64,000 nucleotides of DNA from Pelagibacterium flavum (GCF_025854335.1 NZ_CP107716.1:3093001-3157000); one strand, 5' to 3'; positions 8,851 to 18,931 are shown, counted from the stretch's first letter. A program made the numbers and translations. Notes: a model not told the origin generated them from the letters alone.

Positions 8851-9825
8851 ATGACCGACAAGCCCAGCCTCGACATCCTTTTGTGCGCGCCGCGCGGATT
8901 TTGCGCCGGTGTGGATCGTGCCATCCAGATCGTCGATCTGGCGCTCAAAAAGTACGGGGCGCCGGTCTATGTGCGCCACGAGATCGTTCACAACAAGTTC
9001 GTTGTGGACGGGTTGCGCGCCAAGGGTGCGATCTTTGTCGAAGAGCTCGAAGAAATTCCCGAGGGCACTGATGCGCCGGTGATCTTTTCGGCGCACGGGG
9101 TGGCAAAATCGGTGCCCGCCGAAGCCAAACATCGCAACATGTTCTTTCTCGATGCCACCTGCCCGCTTGTAACCAAGGTGCATGTGGAAGCCCAGCGCCA
9201 TGCCGAAGAGGGGCATGATATCGTTTTGATCGGGCATCGGGGGCATCCCGAAGTGATCGGCACGATGGGGCAATTGCCGCCGGGCAAGATCACGCTGATC
9301 GAAACTGTTGCGGATGCAGAGGCGTTCACGCCGCGCGACCCGGACAATCTGGCGCTGGTGACCCAGACCACGCTGTCGGTGGACGACACAAGCGCCATGG
9401 TGATGGTGCTCAAGAGCCGGTTCCCCAATATCGCCGTGCCGGCCAAGGAAGACATCTGCTACGCCACCACCAATCGGCAGGAGGCTGTGAAAGCCGTAGC
9501 GCCGCGGGTGGATGCGATGATCGTGGTGGGGGCGCCCAATTCATCGAACTCGATGCGGCTTGTGGAAGTGGGCGAGCGGGCCGGATGCAGGGTTTCGGTG
9601 CTCGTCCAGCGCGCCGGAGATATAGACTGGGACCAGTTCGGAGATATTTCTTCGCTGGGCATCACAGCCGGCGCTTCGGCACCTGAATCTTTGGTGGAGG
9701 AAGTGATCGGGGCCTTTGCCGAGCGGTTCAACGTCAATGTCGAGATCGCCGTAACGGCGGAAGAAAATATCGCCTTCAACATTCCCCGCGTGTTGCGCCA
9801 GCTCGAAGAGGCGTCGGGGCATTGA
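8851..9825 (+). CDS. ispH: 4-hydroxy-3-methylbut-2-enyl diphosphate reductase
   Basis: 324 residues. IspH (LytB) makes IPP and DMAPP from HMBPP in the last step of the non-mevalonate pathway, using a cubane Fe-S cluster. The three cluster cysteines are visible in [15 protein letters not shown] (second Cys), FLDATCPLV and [11 protein letters not shown]. Active-site motifs [14 protein letters not shown] and GAPNSSNS are intact. The ATG at 8851 has GAGG just upstream; the frame is open further upstream only because it runs through the repeat array. It overlaps rnhA by 4 bp, indicating one operon. The pathway partner ispE lies at 22966-23835. Confidence 0.96.
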   Translation: MTDKPSLDILLCAPRGFCAGVDRAIQIVDLALKKYGAPVYVRHEIVHNKFVVDGLRAKGAIFVEELEEIPEGTDAPVIFSAHGVAKSVPAEAKHRNMFFLDATCPLVTKVHVEAQRHAEEGHDIVLIGHRGHPEVIGTMGQLPPGKITLIETVADAEAFTPRDPDNLALVTQTTLSVDDTSAMVMVLKSRFPNIAVPAKEDICYATTNRQEAVKAVAPRVDAMIVVGAPNSSNSMRLVEVGERAGCRVSVLVQRAGDIDWDQFGDISSLGITAGASAPESLVEEVIGAFAERFNVNVEIAVTAEENIAFNIPRVLRQLEEASGH

Positions 9826-10265
9826 GCGAAACGGTGATTATCCACACCGACGGGGCCTGTTCGGGTAATCCCGGTCCTGGCGGCTGGGGCGCGGTGCTCG
9901 AATACAATGGCACCGTCAAGGAACTCAAGGGCGGCATGGCCCAGACCACCAACAACCAGATGGAGCTGACCGCCGCCATTGAAGCGCTCAATGCGCTCAA
10001 GCGCCCCTGCTCGGTGGAAATCCACACCGACAGCCAGTACGTCAAGAACGGCATTCAGGGCTGGCTGCACGGCTGGAAGCGCAATGGCTGGAAGACAGCA
10101 GCTAAAAAGCCGGTCAAGAATGTTGAACTCTGGCAGGCGCTCGATGCCGCAACAAAACGGCACACCATCACCTGGCACTGGGTGAAGGGACATGCGGGGC
10201 ACGACCTCAACGAACGCGCCGACCGGCTGGCGAACGAAGGCATGGCGCCCTTCAAGGGGCGCTAA
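9822..10265 (+). CDS. rnhA: Ribonuclease HI
   Basis: 147 residues, the usual length. RNase HI cleaves the RNA of RNA-DNA hybrids. The four catalytic acids are present: Asp in [17 protein letters not shown], Glu in NNQMELTAA, Asp in IHTDSQYV and Asp in LNERADRLA; the HWVKGHAGH loop histidine is also present. The start is a TTG whose bases overlap the ispH stop (TTGA), which implies translational coupling. A second RNase H, type HII, is encoded at 36746-37387. Confidence 0.95.
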   Translation: MSETVIIHTDGACSGNPGPGGWGAVLEYNGTVKELKGGMAQTTNNQMELTAAIEALNALKRPCSVEIHTDSQYVKNGIQGWLHGWKRNGWKTAAKKPVKNVELWQALDAATKRHTITWHWVKGHAGHDLNERADRLANEGMAPFKGR

Positions 10266-10301
10266 CCTACAGTCATCTCAACTCAAGCGCTGCCAGGTGG
10301 C

Positions 10302-11282
10302 TCAGTGCGCGGCCGGCTTTTGCTTGCGGAACAGGCCTAGCACCGGCGCGATGGCGAATTCGGCCACCGGGATCAGGATAAAACCGATCACGAGGCCGAG
10401 TATTCCCGAGATGACAGCAATCGTCAGCCAGTTGAGAGCACCTGCGATGGCTGGGACTGCGCCCTCTACCAAGTGAGCAACGTCTTCAATCCAGTGTTCG
10501 GGTCCGGCAAAACCCATGCCTGCCAACCCGTGGACGATGATACCGCCGCCGACCCAGAGCATGGCGGCCGTGCCGACGATGGCGAGCCATTTGAGAAAGA
10601 CCGGCATGCCCGCGACCAGTCCCCGGCCGATGGCACGACCCCAGCCGGTCTTGCCGTCCTTTGCCAGATAAAGCCCCACATCGTCGGCTTTGACGATCAG
10701 GGCCACACCGCCATAAACGAGAATGGTCATGCCAAGGGCCACAATCAGAAGCACCAGTGCCTGGTTGACGACATTGCCGGCCGGGATCTGCGCCAGTGCG
10801 ATGGTCATGATTTCGGCGGACAGGATGAAGTCGGTCTTGATCGCACCGGCGACCTTTTCCGCCTCGAGTTTTTCGGCACTGGCCGCGGACGGAACGATTT
10901 TTTTCTCGTGCTCGTGTGCCTGGTGCGGGAAGAGGCCTTCATAGACCTTTTCGGCACCTTCATAGCACAGATAGGCCCCGCCCAGCATGAGCAGCGGATT
11001 GATCATCCAGGGCAGAAACGCGCTGAGCAGAAGGGCAGCAGGCAGAAGGAAGATCAGCTTGTTTTTGATCGAGCCCAGGGCGATCTTGCCGACGATCGGC
11101 AGTTCGCGCTCGGGCTTGAAGCCCTGGACGTATTTGGGCGTCACCGCGGCGTCGTCGATCATCGCCCCGGCTGCCTTGGCGCCGGCCTTCATGGCCTGGC
11201 CGGCGATATCGTCGACCGAAGTCGCCGCCACCTTGGCGAGGGCGGCGACATCATCGAGAAGGGCGAGAAGACCGACGCTCAT
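10302..11282 (-). CDS. DUF808 (YedI-like) inner-membrane protein
   Basis: 326 residues. A soluble, Ala-rich N-terminus (LLALLDDVAALAKVAATSVDDIA) typical of DUF808 is followed by the family stretch SIKNKLIFLLPAALLLS and about seven further hydrophobic segments. A cytoplasmic loop, HEHEKKIVPSAASAEKLEAE, lies near residues 122-141. The function of this family is unknown. It is convergent with rnhA and lies 54 bp downstream of glyS on the same strand, so it may be co-transcribed with it. Confidence 0.8.
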   Translation of the reverse strand: MSVGLLALLDDVAALAKVAATSVDDIAGQAMKAGAKAAGAMIDDAAVTPKYVQGFKPERELPIVGKIALGSIKNKLIFLLPAALLLSAFLPWMINPLLMLGGAYLCYEGAEKVYEGLFPHQAHEHEKKIVPSAASAEKLEAEKVAGAIKTDFILSAEIMTIALAQIPAGNVVNQALVLLIVALGMTILVYGGVALIVKADDVGLYLAKDGKTGWGRAIGRGLVAGMPVFLKWLAIVGTAAMLWVGGGIIVHGLAGMGFAGPEHWIEDVAHLVEGAVPAIAGALNWLTIAVISGILGLVIGFILIPVAEFAIAPVLGLFRKQKPAAH

Positions 11283-11336
11283 GTGAAAATCCTTTGGATT
11301 TGGTTTCTCATAATCGCTTGTGAGAGGCCTTGTCCT

Positions 11337-13373
11337 CTAGCCTGCGACCTTTGAGAAGTCGGCGACCAGATGCATCGTATCGCGCAGGGACGCCAGAAGA
11401 TTGAGGCGGTTGGCGCGGATGGCAGGATCGGGGTCGTTGACGAGGACGGATTCGAAAAAGGCATCGACGGGGGTGCGGAGCGAGGCGAGCACCGAGATGG
11501 CACCGGCGTAGTCGTCGTTTTCGAGACGGGCGGTTACGTCGGTGCGGGCCTGTGCAATGGCTGTGCCGAGGCTCTGTTCCTCGGGGGTGGAAAGCCTTCC
11601 AGCATCGATCGGGTCGGCATAGGCGCGGCCGTCCTTTTTCTCCTCTGCGGTGAGGATATTCGCGGCGCGCTTGTATCCGGCGAGAAGGGCCTTGCCGTCT
11701 TCGGCAGCGAGCAGCGAGGACAGCGCAGCAACGCGCGAGACGATCTGCAGGATGTCGTCAGTATCTGACGAAATCACCGCATCGACGAGGTCGTGACGGG
11801 CGCCGGAATCGCGGAGCGAGACCTTGAGGCGATCATGGAAGAACGAGAGGAGATCGCCATCGGATACGAAGCGGCTGAGCGAGAGCCGCAGCTTGTTGTC
11901 CACGATCAGCCGGATCACCCCCAGTGCCGCACGCCGCAGGGCGTAGGGGTCTTTGCTGCCTGTCGGCTTTTCATCAATCGCCCAGAAGCCGGTGAGGATA
12001 TCGAGCTTGTCGGCAAGCGCGACAGAGATGGCGACCGGTTCGGTGGGCACGCGATCGGAGGGGCCGAGGGGCTTGTAGTGTTCTTCGATGGCCGTGGCGA
12101 CCTGGGGCCTTTCGCCCTGCGCCAGCGCATAATAGCGGCCCATCAGGCCTTGAAGTTCAGGGAATTCGCCCACCATACCGGTGGGCAGATCGGCCTTTGA
12201 GAGTTTTGCGGCGCGTTTTGCGTCTTCAACATCGGCGCCAACCAGCGGGGCGATTTCGGCGGCCAGTTTTTCGATGCGGGAGACCCGTTCGGCCTGTGTT
12301 CCCAATTTGGCGTGGAAGACCACGTCTTCGAGCTTGGGCAGATTGTCGAGCAGCGGGGTTTCCAGGTCTGTTTCGTAGAAGAATTTGGCGTCGGACAGGC
12401 GGGCGCGGATGACGCGTTCATTGCCCGCAACAATGGTCTTGCCGTCATCCTCGGCGACGATGTTGGAGGTGAGGATGAATTTGTTGGCCAGTTTCCCCGT
12501 CGCGCTGTCTCTGAGGCAGAAGCATTTCTGGTTGGCGCGAATGGTGGCGATGATCACCTCCTCGGGGACTTTAAGAAACGTCTCGTCGAACGACCCCATC
12601 ATGACCACCGGCCATTCGACCAGCCCGGCGACTTCTTCGAGCAGGCCCTCATCGACGATCAGTTCGAGCCCCTGAGCGAAGGCGAGCTGTTCGGCGTCGG
12701 TTCTGATGATCTGCTTGCGGCGGTCGATGTCGAGAACCACGCGCGCCTTTTCGAGCGCCTGCACGTAATCGTCAAAGCGCCGGACCTTTATGGCACCGGG
12801 GGCCATGAACCGGTGGCCGTAGGTGGTGTTGCCCGAGGTCACGGCACCCAGTTCAAATTCGATCACATCGGGCTCTTCACCTTCGGGGCCAAAGGTTGCG
12901 GTGATGGCGCGGAGCGGGCGGACCCATTCCAGCCTGCCGGCACCCCAGCGCATGGGCTTGCCCCAAGGGAAGGTCTTTACGGTTGCGGGCAGAATATCGC
13001 GCAAGATATCGATCGCTGGAGCGCCCTTTTTCTCGATCACCGCGACGTAGAAGTCGCCCTTCTTTTCGTCGGACTGGACCTTTGCCTGATCGATGCTCGA
13101 CAGACCGGCGGCGCGCAGGAAACCATCGAGAGCCTGCTGGGGCGCGCCAACCTTGGGACCTTTGCGTTCTTCGCGCGTGTCGGGCGAAGCGGCAGGCAGA
13201 CCGGTGACCGTCAGCGCCAGGCGGCGCGGCGTGGCGAAGGCGCCAGCGCTTTCATAAACAAGGCCCTTTTCAACCAGAGCATCTGTTACGGCCTTCTTGA
13301 GGTCCTCGGCTGCCCGGCGCTGAAGACGTGCGGGAATTTCCTCGGAAAAGAGCTCAAGCAGCAATTCGGGCAT
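11337..13373 (-). CDS. glyS: Glycine-tRNA ligase beta subunit
   Basis: 678 residues starting [20 protein letters not shown], the characteristic N-terminus of bacterial GlyS. The central region has [19 protein letters not shown] and the [16 protein letters not shown] stretch, and the end is the anticodon-binding DALR-like domain. With GlyQ it forms the alpha2beta2 glycyl-tRNA synthetase. Unusually, glyQ is not adjacent but lies 5.6 kb away on the opposite strand (18970-19896). The ATG at 13373 was chosen over upstream in-frame starts because it gives the conserved N-terminus. Confidence 0.95.
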   Translation of the reverse strand: MPELLLELFSEEIPARLQRRAAEDLKKAVTDALVEKGLVYESAGAFATPRRLALTVTGLPAASPDTREERKGPKVGAPQQALDGFLRAAGLSSIDQAKVQSDEKKGDFYVAVIEKKGAPAIDILRDILPATVKTFPWGKPMRWGAGRLEWVRPLRAITATFGPEGEEPDVIEFELGAVTSGNTTYGHRFMAPGAIKVRRFDDYVQALEKARVVLDIDRRKQIIRTDAEQLAFAQGLELIVDEGLLEEVAGLVEWPVVMMGSFDETFLKVPEEVIIATIRANQKCFCLRDSATGKLANKFILTSNIVAEDDGKTIVAGNERVIRARLSDAKFFYETDLETPLLDNLPKLEDVVFHAKLGTQAERVSRIEKLAAEIAPLVGADVEDAKRAAKLSKADLPTGMVGEFPELQGLMGRYYALAQGERPQVATAIEEHYKPLGPSDRVPTEPVAISVALADKLDILTGFWAIDEKPTGSKDPYALRRAALGVIRLIVDNKLRLSLSRFVSDGDLLSFFHDRLKVSLRDSGARHDLVDAVISSDTDDILQIVSRVAALSSLLAAEDGKALLAGYKRAANILTAEEKKDGRAYADPIDAGRLSTPEEQSLGTAIAQARTDVTARLENDDYAGAISVLASLRTPVDAFFESVLVNDPDPAIRANRLNLLASLRDTMHLVADFSKVAG

Positions 13374-13540
13374 GGTCGGGGTGCCTTGGGCGGGTCTTTG
13401 GGAATGTTGGCGAAGCGGTAGCAGGGGATGGGACGAAAGTCCATTGGGGGCGGCCATGGCCGCACCGCAACACTGGAGTTTGCGGTTGCAAGCGCTATGC
13501 GGCAAGTTATGTCTCGCCGCATACGCTAGGGACTTTTCGC

Positions 13541-13906
13541 CTATGGCGTACCGATCACCATGCGATTGCCTTCGCTGTCGCGAAATTCGGCCACGGCTCG
13601 GCCGGGCTGCCAGGTGGGCTCGTGCGGTTCGGTGACAATCTCGACCCCCTTGACGCGGAGCGCCTCGATGGTACCCGCCACGTCATCTGCAACGAACACC
13701 AGAACGGGCATATCCGAGGGCGTGTCGTTCTCGCGGCGGATGAAGTGCAGATTGGTTTGCGTCCCGGGAAATTTGAGTTCGATCCATCTCCAGCCATCGG
13801 CCCCCATCGGCGCGTCTGCAGCCACTTCGCAATCGAGCTTTCCGGTATAGAACGCTTTGGCGCGATCCTGATCGGTAACCGGCAGTTCGGCAAACTGAAT
13901 GTACAT
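13541..13906 (-). CDS. VOC-family protein (glyoxalase/bleomycin-resistance fold)
   Basis: 121 residues with the paired beta-alpha-beta-beta-beta layout of the vicinal oxygen chelate fold: [20 protein letters not shown] at the start, [21 protein letters not shown] in the middle and [17 protein letters not shown] at the end, with a metal-ligand-type Glu before FRDSEGN. The substrate cannot be told. Its start directly abuts the stop of the alpha/beta hydrolase, so the two form an operon under the TetR operators at 14893-14947. Confidence 0.82.
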   Translation of the reverse strand: MYIQFAELPVTDQDRAKAFYTGKLDCEVAADAPMGADGWRWIELKFPGTQTNLHFIRRENDTPSDMPVLVFVADDVAGTIEALRVKGVEIVTEPHEPTWQPGRAVAEFRDSEGNRMVIGTP

Positions 13907-14878
13907 TTAGCTGTCTCCCTGGTTGGCGCCGAACGTCTGGTGCAAGGTTTCGGCGAACGCATCGGCATGGGGCTCAAAGCCCGTATGATCGCCGGGGAAT
14001 GTGACAGGAACAACGCCCAACGCGTTCACGAGAGCCATGCTGAGTTCCTCGATGGGGCTGCCCCTGGAATCCGCACCGATGCCGACGATCACCCGCGGCG
14101 CGCCAGCCTTGAGCGTTTCAACGTCGGGCGTGTAGTGCGAGAGCGGCAACATGGCGTGGGCGAGCCAATACTCGAAATTGCCGCTGACGCGCGCGAAGGT
14201 TTCGGCGGCTTCGGGCGACATCTCGAAATCGGGCGCAGCGTCCGCTTCGGGGCTCTCGGACATGCCGGCGGCGCCGAAGAACATTCCCATGGCGGCCTCA
14301 ACGCCCTCGCTTTTGTAGGTCGCGTGAACCGCCTCATCGAAGGCAATTGCCTCGGCGGGATCCTCGAGCAGCATCGTGGACGGCGGCTCGTGGGCGACAA
14401 CCGCCTTGACCTTTTCGGGATAGCGTGCGGCGAGGTTGAGCCCGATATGGGCCCCGCCACTGGTCCCCATGACGTAGGCCTGTCCCTGCCCCAGTGCGTC
14501 GATCAACGCGGCAGCGTCGTCAGCCTGGATGTCAAGGTCGAGAGGCTGAATGGCCCCATCGAATGTCGAGCGCGAATTGCCGCGCGGGTCGTAAGCGACA
14601 ACGGTGTAGCGATCTGCCAGCGCATGGGCAAGATCGGCAAAAACCCCGGCATCCTGAGGTCCGCCGGGAATGATGAGAAGCATGGGGCCATGGCCCCAGC
14701 TTTCGTAATAGAGCGTTGCGCCGGGCACCTTCAGCGTGCCGGTTTTCGGGGATTGGGTCATTGTCATCTCTGCTGTTGGGGTCATGGGGGCTTCGGCGGA
14801 TGCCTGCGCCACGGAACTCTGAGGGCCGATCAGAAGACCCGCACCGACCAGAGCCGCCAGCAATCGAAGCTTTCTCAT
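13907..14878 (-). CDS. Secreted alpha/beta hydrolase
   Basis: 323 residues. Residues 1-25 form a signal peptide (LLAALVGAGLLIGP...SVAQA). The fold follows with an oxyanion region LLIIPGGPQDAGV, a nucleophile elbow VMGTSGGAHIGL (Ser in G-T-S-G-G) and a terminal GDHTGFEPHADAF with the catalytic His. Substrate is unknown; family members include esterases, peptidases and haloalkane-type hydrolases. It is divergent from the TetR gene, and two copies of a 21-bp element lie in the shared promoter region, so repression by that TetR protein is likely. Confidence 0.82.
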   Translation of the reverse strand: MRKLRLLAALVGAGLLIGPQSSVAQASAEAPMTPTAEMTMTQSPKTGTLKVPGATLYYESWGHGPMLLIIPGGPQDAGVFADLAHALADRYTVVAYDPRGNSRSTFDGAIQPLDLDIQADDAAALIDALGQGQAYVMGTSGGAHIGLNLAARYPEKVKAVVAHEPPSTMLLEDPAEAIAFDEAVHATYKSEGVEAAMGMFFGAAGMSESPEADAAPDFEMSPEAAETFARVSGNFEYWLAHAMLPLSHYTPDVETLKAGAPRVIVGIGADSRGSPIEELSMALVNALGVVPVTFPGDHTGFEPHADAFAETLHQTFGANQGDS

Positions 14879-14892
14879 CTCACATCCTTTTT

Positions 14893-14947
14893 AGAACTAG
14901 ACCGTCCAGTACTGTGGAGCTTGCGCAGAACTAGACTGTCCAGTACT
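14893..14947. promoter_or_regulatory. Twin TetR-type operators between the hydrolase and tetR genes
   Basis: Two copies of AGAACTAGACNGTCCAGTAC plus T start at 14893 and 14927, 34 bp apart and differing in one base. Inside each is a 15-bp imperfect palindrome ACTAGACNGTCCAGT (symmetric form ACTNGACNGTCNAGT). This arrangement in a 109-bp divergent promoter region beside a TetR gene is typical of autoregulated TetR operators. Confidence 0.8.
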
Positions 14948-14987
14948 ATATTGTCAATCGCAAACTGATTTGGATGGCCCGGACACG

Positions 14988-15638
14988 ATGCCAAAAGCGG
15001 AAACGAATTCAGGAACGGCTATCGAGACGACGCCCCGTTCGGCGCGCAAGCGGCAGGCAATCCTTGAAGCGGCGACAGAGATATTTCTTATCAACGGCTA
15101 TCTCGGGACCAACATGGACGAGATCGCGGCGCGCTCGGCGGTATCCAAACAGACCGTCTATAAGCACTTTTCCTCAAAGGAGGCCCTGTTCATCGAGATC
15201 GTGTCCTCGCTGACCGACAGGACGGGCGACCGCGTCCATGGAGACGCACCGCCGGTCGATCCAGAGAACCTGGCAGCCTATCTGGAGGAATATGCCTTTC
15301 GCCAGCTCTATATCGTTCTCAACCCGCGTATCATGCAACTGCGGCGGCTGGTGATCGGCGAAGTGCCGAGGTTTCCCGAACTGGCGCGGGTTCTTTACGA
15401 GCGCGGGCCACTGCGGGCGATCGGAATCCTTGCCAATCTGTTCGAGTCACTCAAGGCGCGGGGACTGCTGAGGTTTGACGATTCGATGGTTGCGGCGTCG
15501 CATTTCAACTGGCTGGTGATGTCGACCCCGCTCAATCAGGCGATGCTCTTGGGCGACGACGCCATCCCCGACTCCGAAGCACTGCGCAAGGAAGCGCGGG
15601 ACGGTGTCAGAGTCTTTCTCGCGGCATATGGGCGATAG
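14988..15638 (+). CDS. TetR-family transcriptional repressor
   Basis: 216 residues from the ATG at 14988; a TTG at 14970 would add six residues. The N-terminal HTH is clear: RQAILEAATEIFLINGYLGT, then MDEIAARSAVSKQTVYKHFSSKEALF. The C-terminal ligand-binding domain resembles the TetR_C group common in efflux and stress regulators (RRLVIGEVPRFPELARVLYERG). It faces the hydrolase/VOC operon across the twin palindromes. The inducing ligand is unknown. Confidence 0.88.
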   Translation: MPKAETNSGTAIETTPRSARKRQAILEAATEIFLINGYLGTNMDEIAARSAVSKQTVYKHFSSKEALFIEIVSSLTDRTGDRVHGDAPPVDPENLAAYLEEYAFRQLYIVLNPRIMQLRRLVIGEVPRFPELARVLYERGPLRAIGILANLFESLKARGLLRFDDSMVAASHFNWLVMSTPLNQAMLLGDDAIPDSEALRKEARDGVRVFLAAYGR

Positions 15639-15721
15639 AGAACTCCGACGGCTCCAACGACCGTTCTTATCTGACGCGATTGTGTACGCTCAGCGCTGAC
15701 GCCGCGATTTGGCCCCGAAAT

Positions 15722-16741
15722 TCAGTACGCGCGCGAGGTGCAGAATTCAGGGACGCCGAACAGAATGTCGCGTTCAACAGTCTGGGGGATATTGGCCAGC
15801 GCGGCGCGGGCCGTTTCGGCGTGCCTTTCGGCCTTTGCCATGGTCTGGGTCAGTGTGTCGTAGCGCGCGAAAATCGCAAGGATCTCGGCCAGTTCGGCCT
15901 CGCCGGATTCGGGATTGCCCAATGCCCGTTCGATCGTTTTGCGTTCAGCTTCGCTACCGGCCTGCAGAGCGAGAATGACCGGCAGGGTCATCTTGCCTTC
16001 ACGCAGGTCATCGCCGGTGTTCTTGCCCAGTGAGCCTTGAGCACCGCCATAATCGAGCACGTCGTCGACAAGCTGGAAGGCCATGCCCAACTCGCGGCCA
16101 TAGGCGGCAAGCGCCTTGCGCGAAGTGCTATCGGCGCCTCCCGCCATGGCGCCCACTTCGGTGGCCGCCTCAAAAAGCGTTGCGGTTTTTGCGTGGATGA
16201 TCTTTTCGTAATCCTGAGGCGTCGTCGAGAGATCCCCCGCCTTGGCGAGCTGGAAGACCTCGCCTTCGGCGATGACCGCTGCGGCGCGAGAAAGCACACC
16301 CAGTGCATCAATGTCGCGCGATTCCACCATCATCAGGAACGCCTGGCCCAAAAGGAAATCGCCCACCAGGACCGAGGCCTGATTGCCCCATATGGTCCGT
16401 GCGGCGGGGCGGCCGCGGCGCATATCGCTTTCGTCCACCACATCATCGTGGAGCAGCGTTGCATTGTGCATGAATTCGACGGCGGCGGCGAAACGGATTT
16501 CGTTGCCGCGGACCCGGCTGAACAGGGCGGACGCGGCGAGTGTGAGCATGGGGCGCAGACGCTTGCCACCGGCATCGATCAGATGGTTGGCGACTTCGGG
16601 CACCATATCGACCGAACTCTCGGACCGTGACAGGATAAGGCGGTTAACCGCATCCATGCCATCGCCAGTTGCAGCCATCAGATCGTCGATTACCGCCGAG
16701 GCGTCGACTAGAGGTCTCGGCGCCAGATTTTCAACCGCCAT
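15722..16741 (-). CDS. ispB: Long-chain polyprenyl diphosphate synthase (octaprenyl/decaprenyl type)
   Basis: 339 residues with both aspartate-rich motifs of trans-prenyltransferases: LLHDDVVDESDMRRGRP (first DDxxD) and FQLVDDVLDYGG (second). GGKRLRPML precedes the first motif. The enzyme builds the isoprenoid tail of ubiquinone, probably C50 in this group of bacteria, although chain length cannot be read reliably. It uses IPP made by the IspE/IspH pathway. It is divergent from the methyltransferase gene, with 216 bp between starts. Confidence 0.9.
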   Translation of the reverse strand: MAVENLAPRPLVDASAVIDDLMAATGDGMDAVNRLILSRSESSVDMVPEVANHLIDAGGKRLRPMLTLAASALFSRVRGNEIRFAAAVEFMHNATLLHDDVVDESDMRRGRPAARTIWGNQASVLVGDFLLGQAFLMMVESRDIDALGVLSRAAAVIAEGEVFQLAKAGDLSTTPQDYEKIIHAKTATLFEAATEVGAMAGGADSTSRKALAAYGRELGMAFQLVDDVLDYGGAQGSLGKNTGDDLREGKMTLPVILALQAGSEAERKTIERALGNPESGEAELAEILAIFARYDTLTQTMAKAERHAETARAALANIPQTVERDILFGVPEFCTSRAY

Positions 16742-16957
16742 TGACGTTCAAACTCCCCAAGGAGGGCGATGCCCTCCCGATACAGTGCTTTTAAAGCTAT
16801 CCGGTTCCATGCCAGAGGACCGTTAGCCAATTGTCTGCTGCCGCGCTCGGGACGGAACAGGAATACCCACTTATTACCGAAACCGTCTATTGTCAGCCCC
16901 GCGCCGCGAAAGTGGCATTACACTTTAGGCCAAACATCCAGCGAGGACCCAGTTTTC

Positions 16958-17746
16958 ATGTCGGTAAACCAGCCGCCCGAATTTGTAAAACGTCAACAGC
17001 CGGATGCAGACGCATTTCTGGGCGGCAAATTGTCCATAGCCCAACCCGAAAAGGGGTTTCGGGCCGGGCTGGACTCGGTTCTTCTGGGGGCGAGCCTGCC
17101 CCAAGGCACACGGCAATTGCTCGACCTGGGGGCGGGAGCGGGCGTAGCGGCGCTATGCGCGCTGGCTCACGAAGAAGGGCTGGAGGCAACGATGGTGGAA
17201 AACAACGCCGAAATGGCGATGTTGGCTGCCGCCAATGTGGAGGCCAACAGCTTTACTCACCGCGCGACAATTCTGAAAATCAGCGCCACCGCGACGGGTG
17301 CCGAGCGCAAGGCGTTGGGATTGGGCACCGACAGTTTCGACGTGGTGATTGCCAATCCACCGTATTTCGACGCGGGAACCCACGCACCAGATCCGGCGCG
17401 GGCGGCGGCGCGACACACGGACGGGGAGGTTTCGGGCTGGGTGCGGACGGCGGTATCCTGCGCGCACGCGAAAGGTGAAGTGATCTTTATCCATGTCGCT
17501 CAGGCCCTGCCTCAGCTTCTTGCCGCGTTCAACTCGCGCATGGGCGCCATTACCGTTCTTCCCATCGCGCCGCGGCCCGGCATGGCGGCCAGCCGCGTGC
17601 TGGTCAGGGGCCGCAAGGGCAGCAAGGCACCGATGGCGCTGCTTCCGCCATTGATCGTGCATGGCGAAACGGGCAGCGAATATGCCGAACCGGTACGATC
17701 CATCCTGCGGGGCGAGACGCGACTGGACTGGCAGGACAGCAAATGA
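16958..17746 (+). CDS. tRNA1(Val) (adenine-37-N6)-methyltransferase-like protein (TrmN6/YfiC family)
   Basis: 262 residues. A class I methyltransferase core is visible: LLDLGAGAGVAALCAL is the SAM-binding loop, followed by an acidic TMVENN, and the N6-adenine signature NPPYF near residue 134. An N-terminal GGKLSIAQPEKGFRAGLDSVLL matches YfiC-type enzymes, which methylate A37 of tRNA1(Val). The ATG at 16958 gives the family start; the frame is open further upstream without support. It is followed by the S49 peptidase gene after 59 bp. Confidence 0.82.
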   Translation: MSVNQPPEFVKRQQPDADAFLGGKLSIAQPEKGFRAGLDSVLLGASLPQGTRQLLDLGAGAGVAALCALAHEEGLEATMVENNAEMAMLAAANVEANSFTHRATILKISATATGAERKALGLGTDSFDVVIANPPYFDAGTHAPDPARAAARHTDGEVSGWVRTAVSCAHAKGEVIFIHVAQALPQLLAAFNSRMGAITVLPIAPRPGMAASRVLVRGRKGSKAPMALLPPLIVHGETGSEYAEPVRSILRGETRLDWQDSK

Positions 17747-17805
17747 ATGCCTAAATGGGGCCAAAGACACTCGCGCAAGAAGCAATTGGACACGGGGAGA
17801 TATAG

Positions 17806-18669
17806 GTGACCGCATTTACCGACGGCCAGATCGACGCTCCCAAGCGTCCCTGGTACAAGAGAATTTTCGGCAGCGGCGGACCGGTTATTCCCGTTGTCCG
17901 GCTGCAGGGAGTTATTTCTCAGGAGCTCAAGCCCGGCCGGCTCAACATCGCCTCGGTTGCGCCACTGCTTGAAAAGGCGTTCAAGTTCAAGAAAGCGCCT
18001 GTGATAGCAATCATCGTCAATTCGCCCGGCGGCTCAGCGGTGCAATCCCGCCTCATTGCCCAGCGCATTCGGCAATTGGCCGATCAGCATGAGAAAAAGG
18101 TGCTGGTATTCGTCGAGGACGCCGCGGCCTCGGGCGGCTATTTCATCGCCACGGCAGGCGACGAGATCATCGCCGACCCCTCCTCGCTGGTGGGATCGAT
18201 CGGCGTGATCATGGCCAGTTTCGGGTTTGTCGATGCGATCGCCAGGCTGGGCATCGACCGGCGGCTCTATACGGCAGGCAAGAACAAATCGACGCTCGAT
18301 CCGTTCCTGCCCGAAAAGCCTGAAGACATTGAACGCATCAAGCAGATGGAGCTCGATATTCACGACGTTTTCATCGACTATGTAAAATCGCGGCGGGCTT
18401 CAAAGATCACCCTGCCCGATGACGAAATCTATACAGGCGAGTTCTGGACCGCCAAGCGCGGGCTGGGGATGGGACTGGTGGACGGTCTGGGCGACCTGCA
18501 CGGCACGCTGCGCGAGCGGTTCGGCAAGGACGTGACAATCAAATCGATCGCACCCAAGAGGGGCTTGCTGCAACTGCCCAATTTCGGGTTGTCGGCACGC
18601 GGCGATATTGCCGGCGACGTTATCGCAAAAATCGAGGACCGGGAAATCTGGTCCCGACTGGGGTTGTAG
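17806..18669 (+). CDS. S49-family peptidase (SppA/SohB-like)
   Basis: 287 residues, GTG start. The catalytic Ser is in DAAASGGYFIATAGDEI and the general-base Lys is in YTAGKNKSTLDPFLPEK, the Ser/Lys dyad of SppA. SSLVGSIGVIMASFG follows the Ser motif. It is a short single-domain form, about half the length of E. coli SppA. No clear signal peptide or transmembrane segment is seen, so it may be cytoplasmic or loosely membrane-associated. It degrades signal peptides or other membrane fragments in characterised homologues. The stop precedes the next small gene by two bases. Confidence 0.87.
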   Translation: MTAFTDGQIDAPKRPWYKRIFGSGGPVIPVVRLQGVISQELKPGRLNIASVAPLLEKAFKFKKAPVIAIIVNSPGGSAVQSRLIAQRIRQLADQHEKKVLVFVEDAAASGGYFIATAGDEIIADPSSLVGSIGVIMASFGFVDAIARLGIDRRLYTAGKNKSTLDPFLPEKPEDIERIKQMELDIHDVFIDYVKSRRASKITLPDDEIYTGEFWTAKRGLGMGLVDGLGDLHGTLRERFGKDVTIKSIAPKRGLLQLPNFGLSARGDIAGDVIAKIEDREIWSRLGL

Positions 18670-18671
18670 CC

Positions 18672-18893
18672 ATGGGTATCTCGACACTGGTCACCATTCT
18701 GCTGGCGCTGCTGATCGGGATCGGGCTGCGCTCGATCCTGCGCGACTGGCGCAAGAAATTCGCCGAGGACGACTCGCGGGCCCAGGCAAAGCGCAAGGCG
18801 CAGATCGAGCGCAACAAGGCCGAGCTGAAATCCGGAGGCGTGGTGACGCTGGAGCGTGGCGACGACGGGGTTTATCGGCCGGGTAAGGAATGA
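18672..18893 (+). CDS. Small single-pass membrane protein
   Basis: 73 residues: a hydrophobic N-terminal helix ([17 protein letters not shown]), then a basic and charged cytoplasmic tail ([20 protein letters not shown]), then [16 protein letters not shown]. No family function is recognised. It follows the S49 peptidase by two bases, so it is probably translated from the same transcript and may be its partner. It lies upstream of the glyQ promoter. Confidence 0.7.
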   Translation: MGISTLVTILLALLIGIGLRSILRDWRKKFAEDDSRAQAKRKAQIERNKAELKSGGVVTLERGDDGVYRPGKE

Positions 18894-18902
18894 CCGGTCG
18901 CG

Positions 18903-18931
18903 CTTGACCTTGGATGGCGGCACAACTACGG
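18903..18931 (+). promoter_or_regulatory. Predicted glyQ promoter
   Basis: CTTGAC (18903-18908), a 17-bp spacer, then CTACGG (18926-18931), matching the alphaproteobacterial housekeeping pattern CTTGAC-N17-CTATAT apart from the last bases. A start at about 18938 would leave a leader of ~32 nt before the glyQ ATG. The same layout appears before atpI and the gcv operon. Confidence 0.5.

Noticed and set aside
8838..8851. Leaderless ispH transcript
   Set aside because: A CTTGAC-N17-GCATGT match would place the start at the ATG, but the -10 is poor and a GAGG ribosome site is present. No firm support.
16895..16935. Further copy of the palindromic repeat
   Set aside because: GCGAAAGTGGCATTACACTTT has a 6-bp stem like the family, but the CCGAACC and CTGGAAGC arms are missing. 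Too decayed to count.
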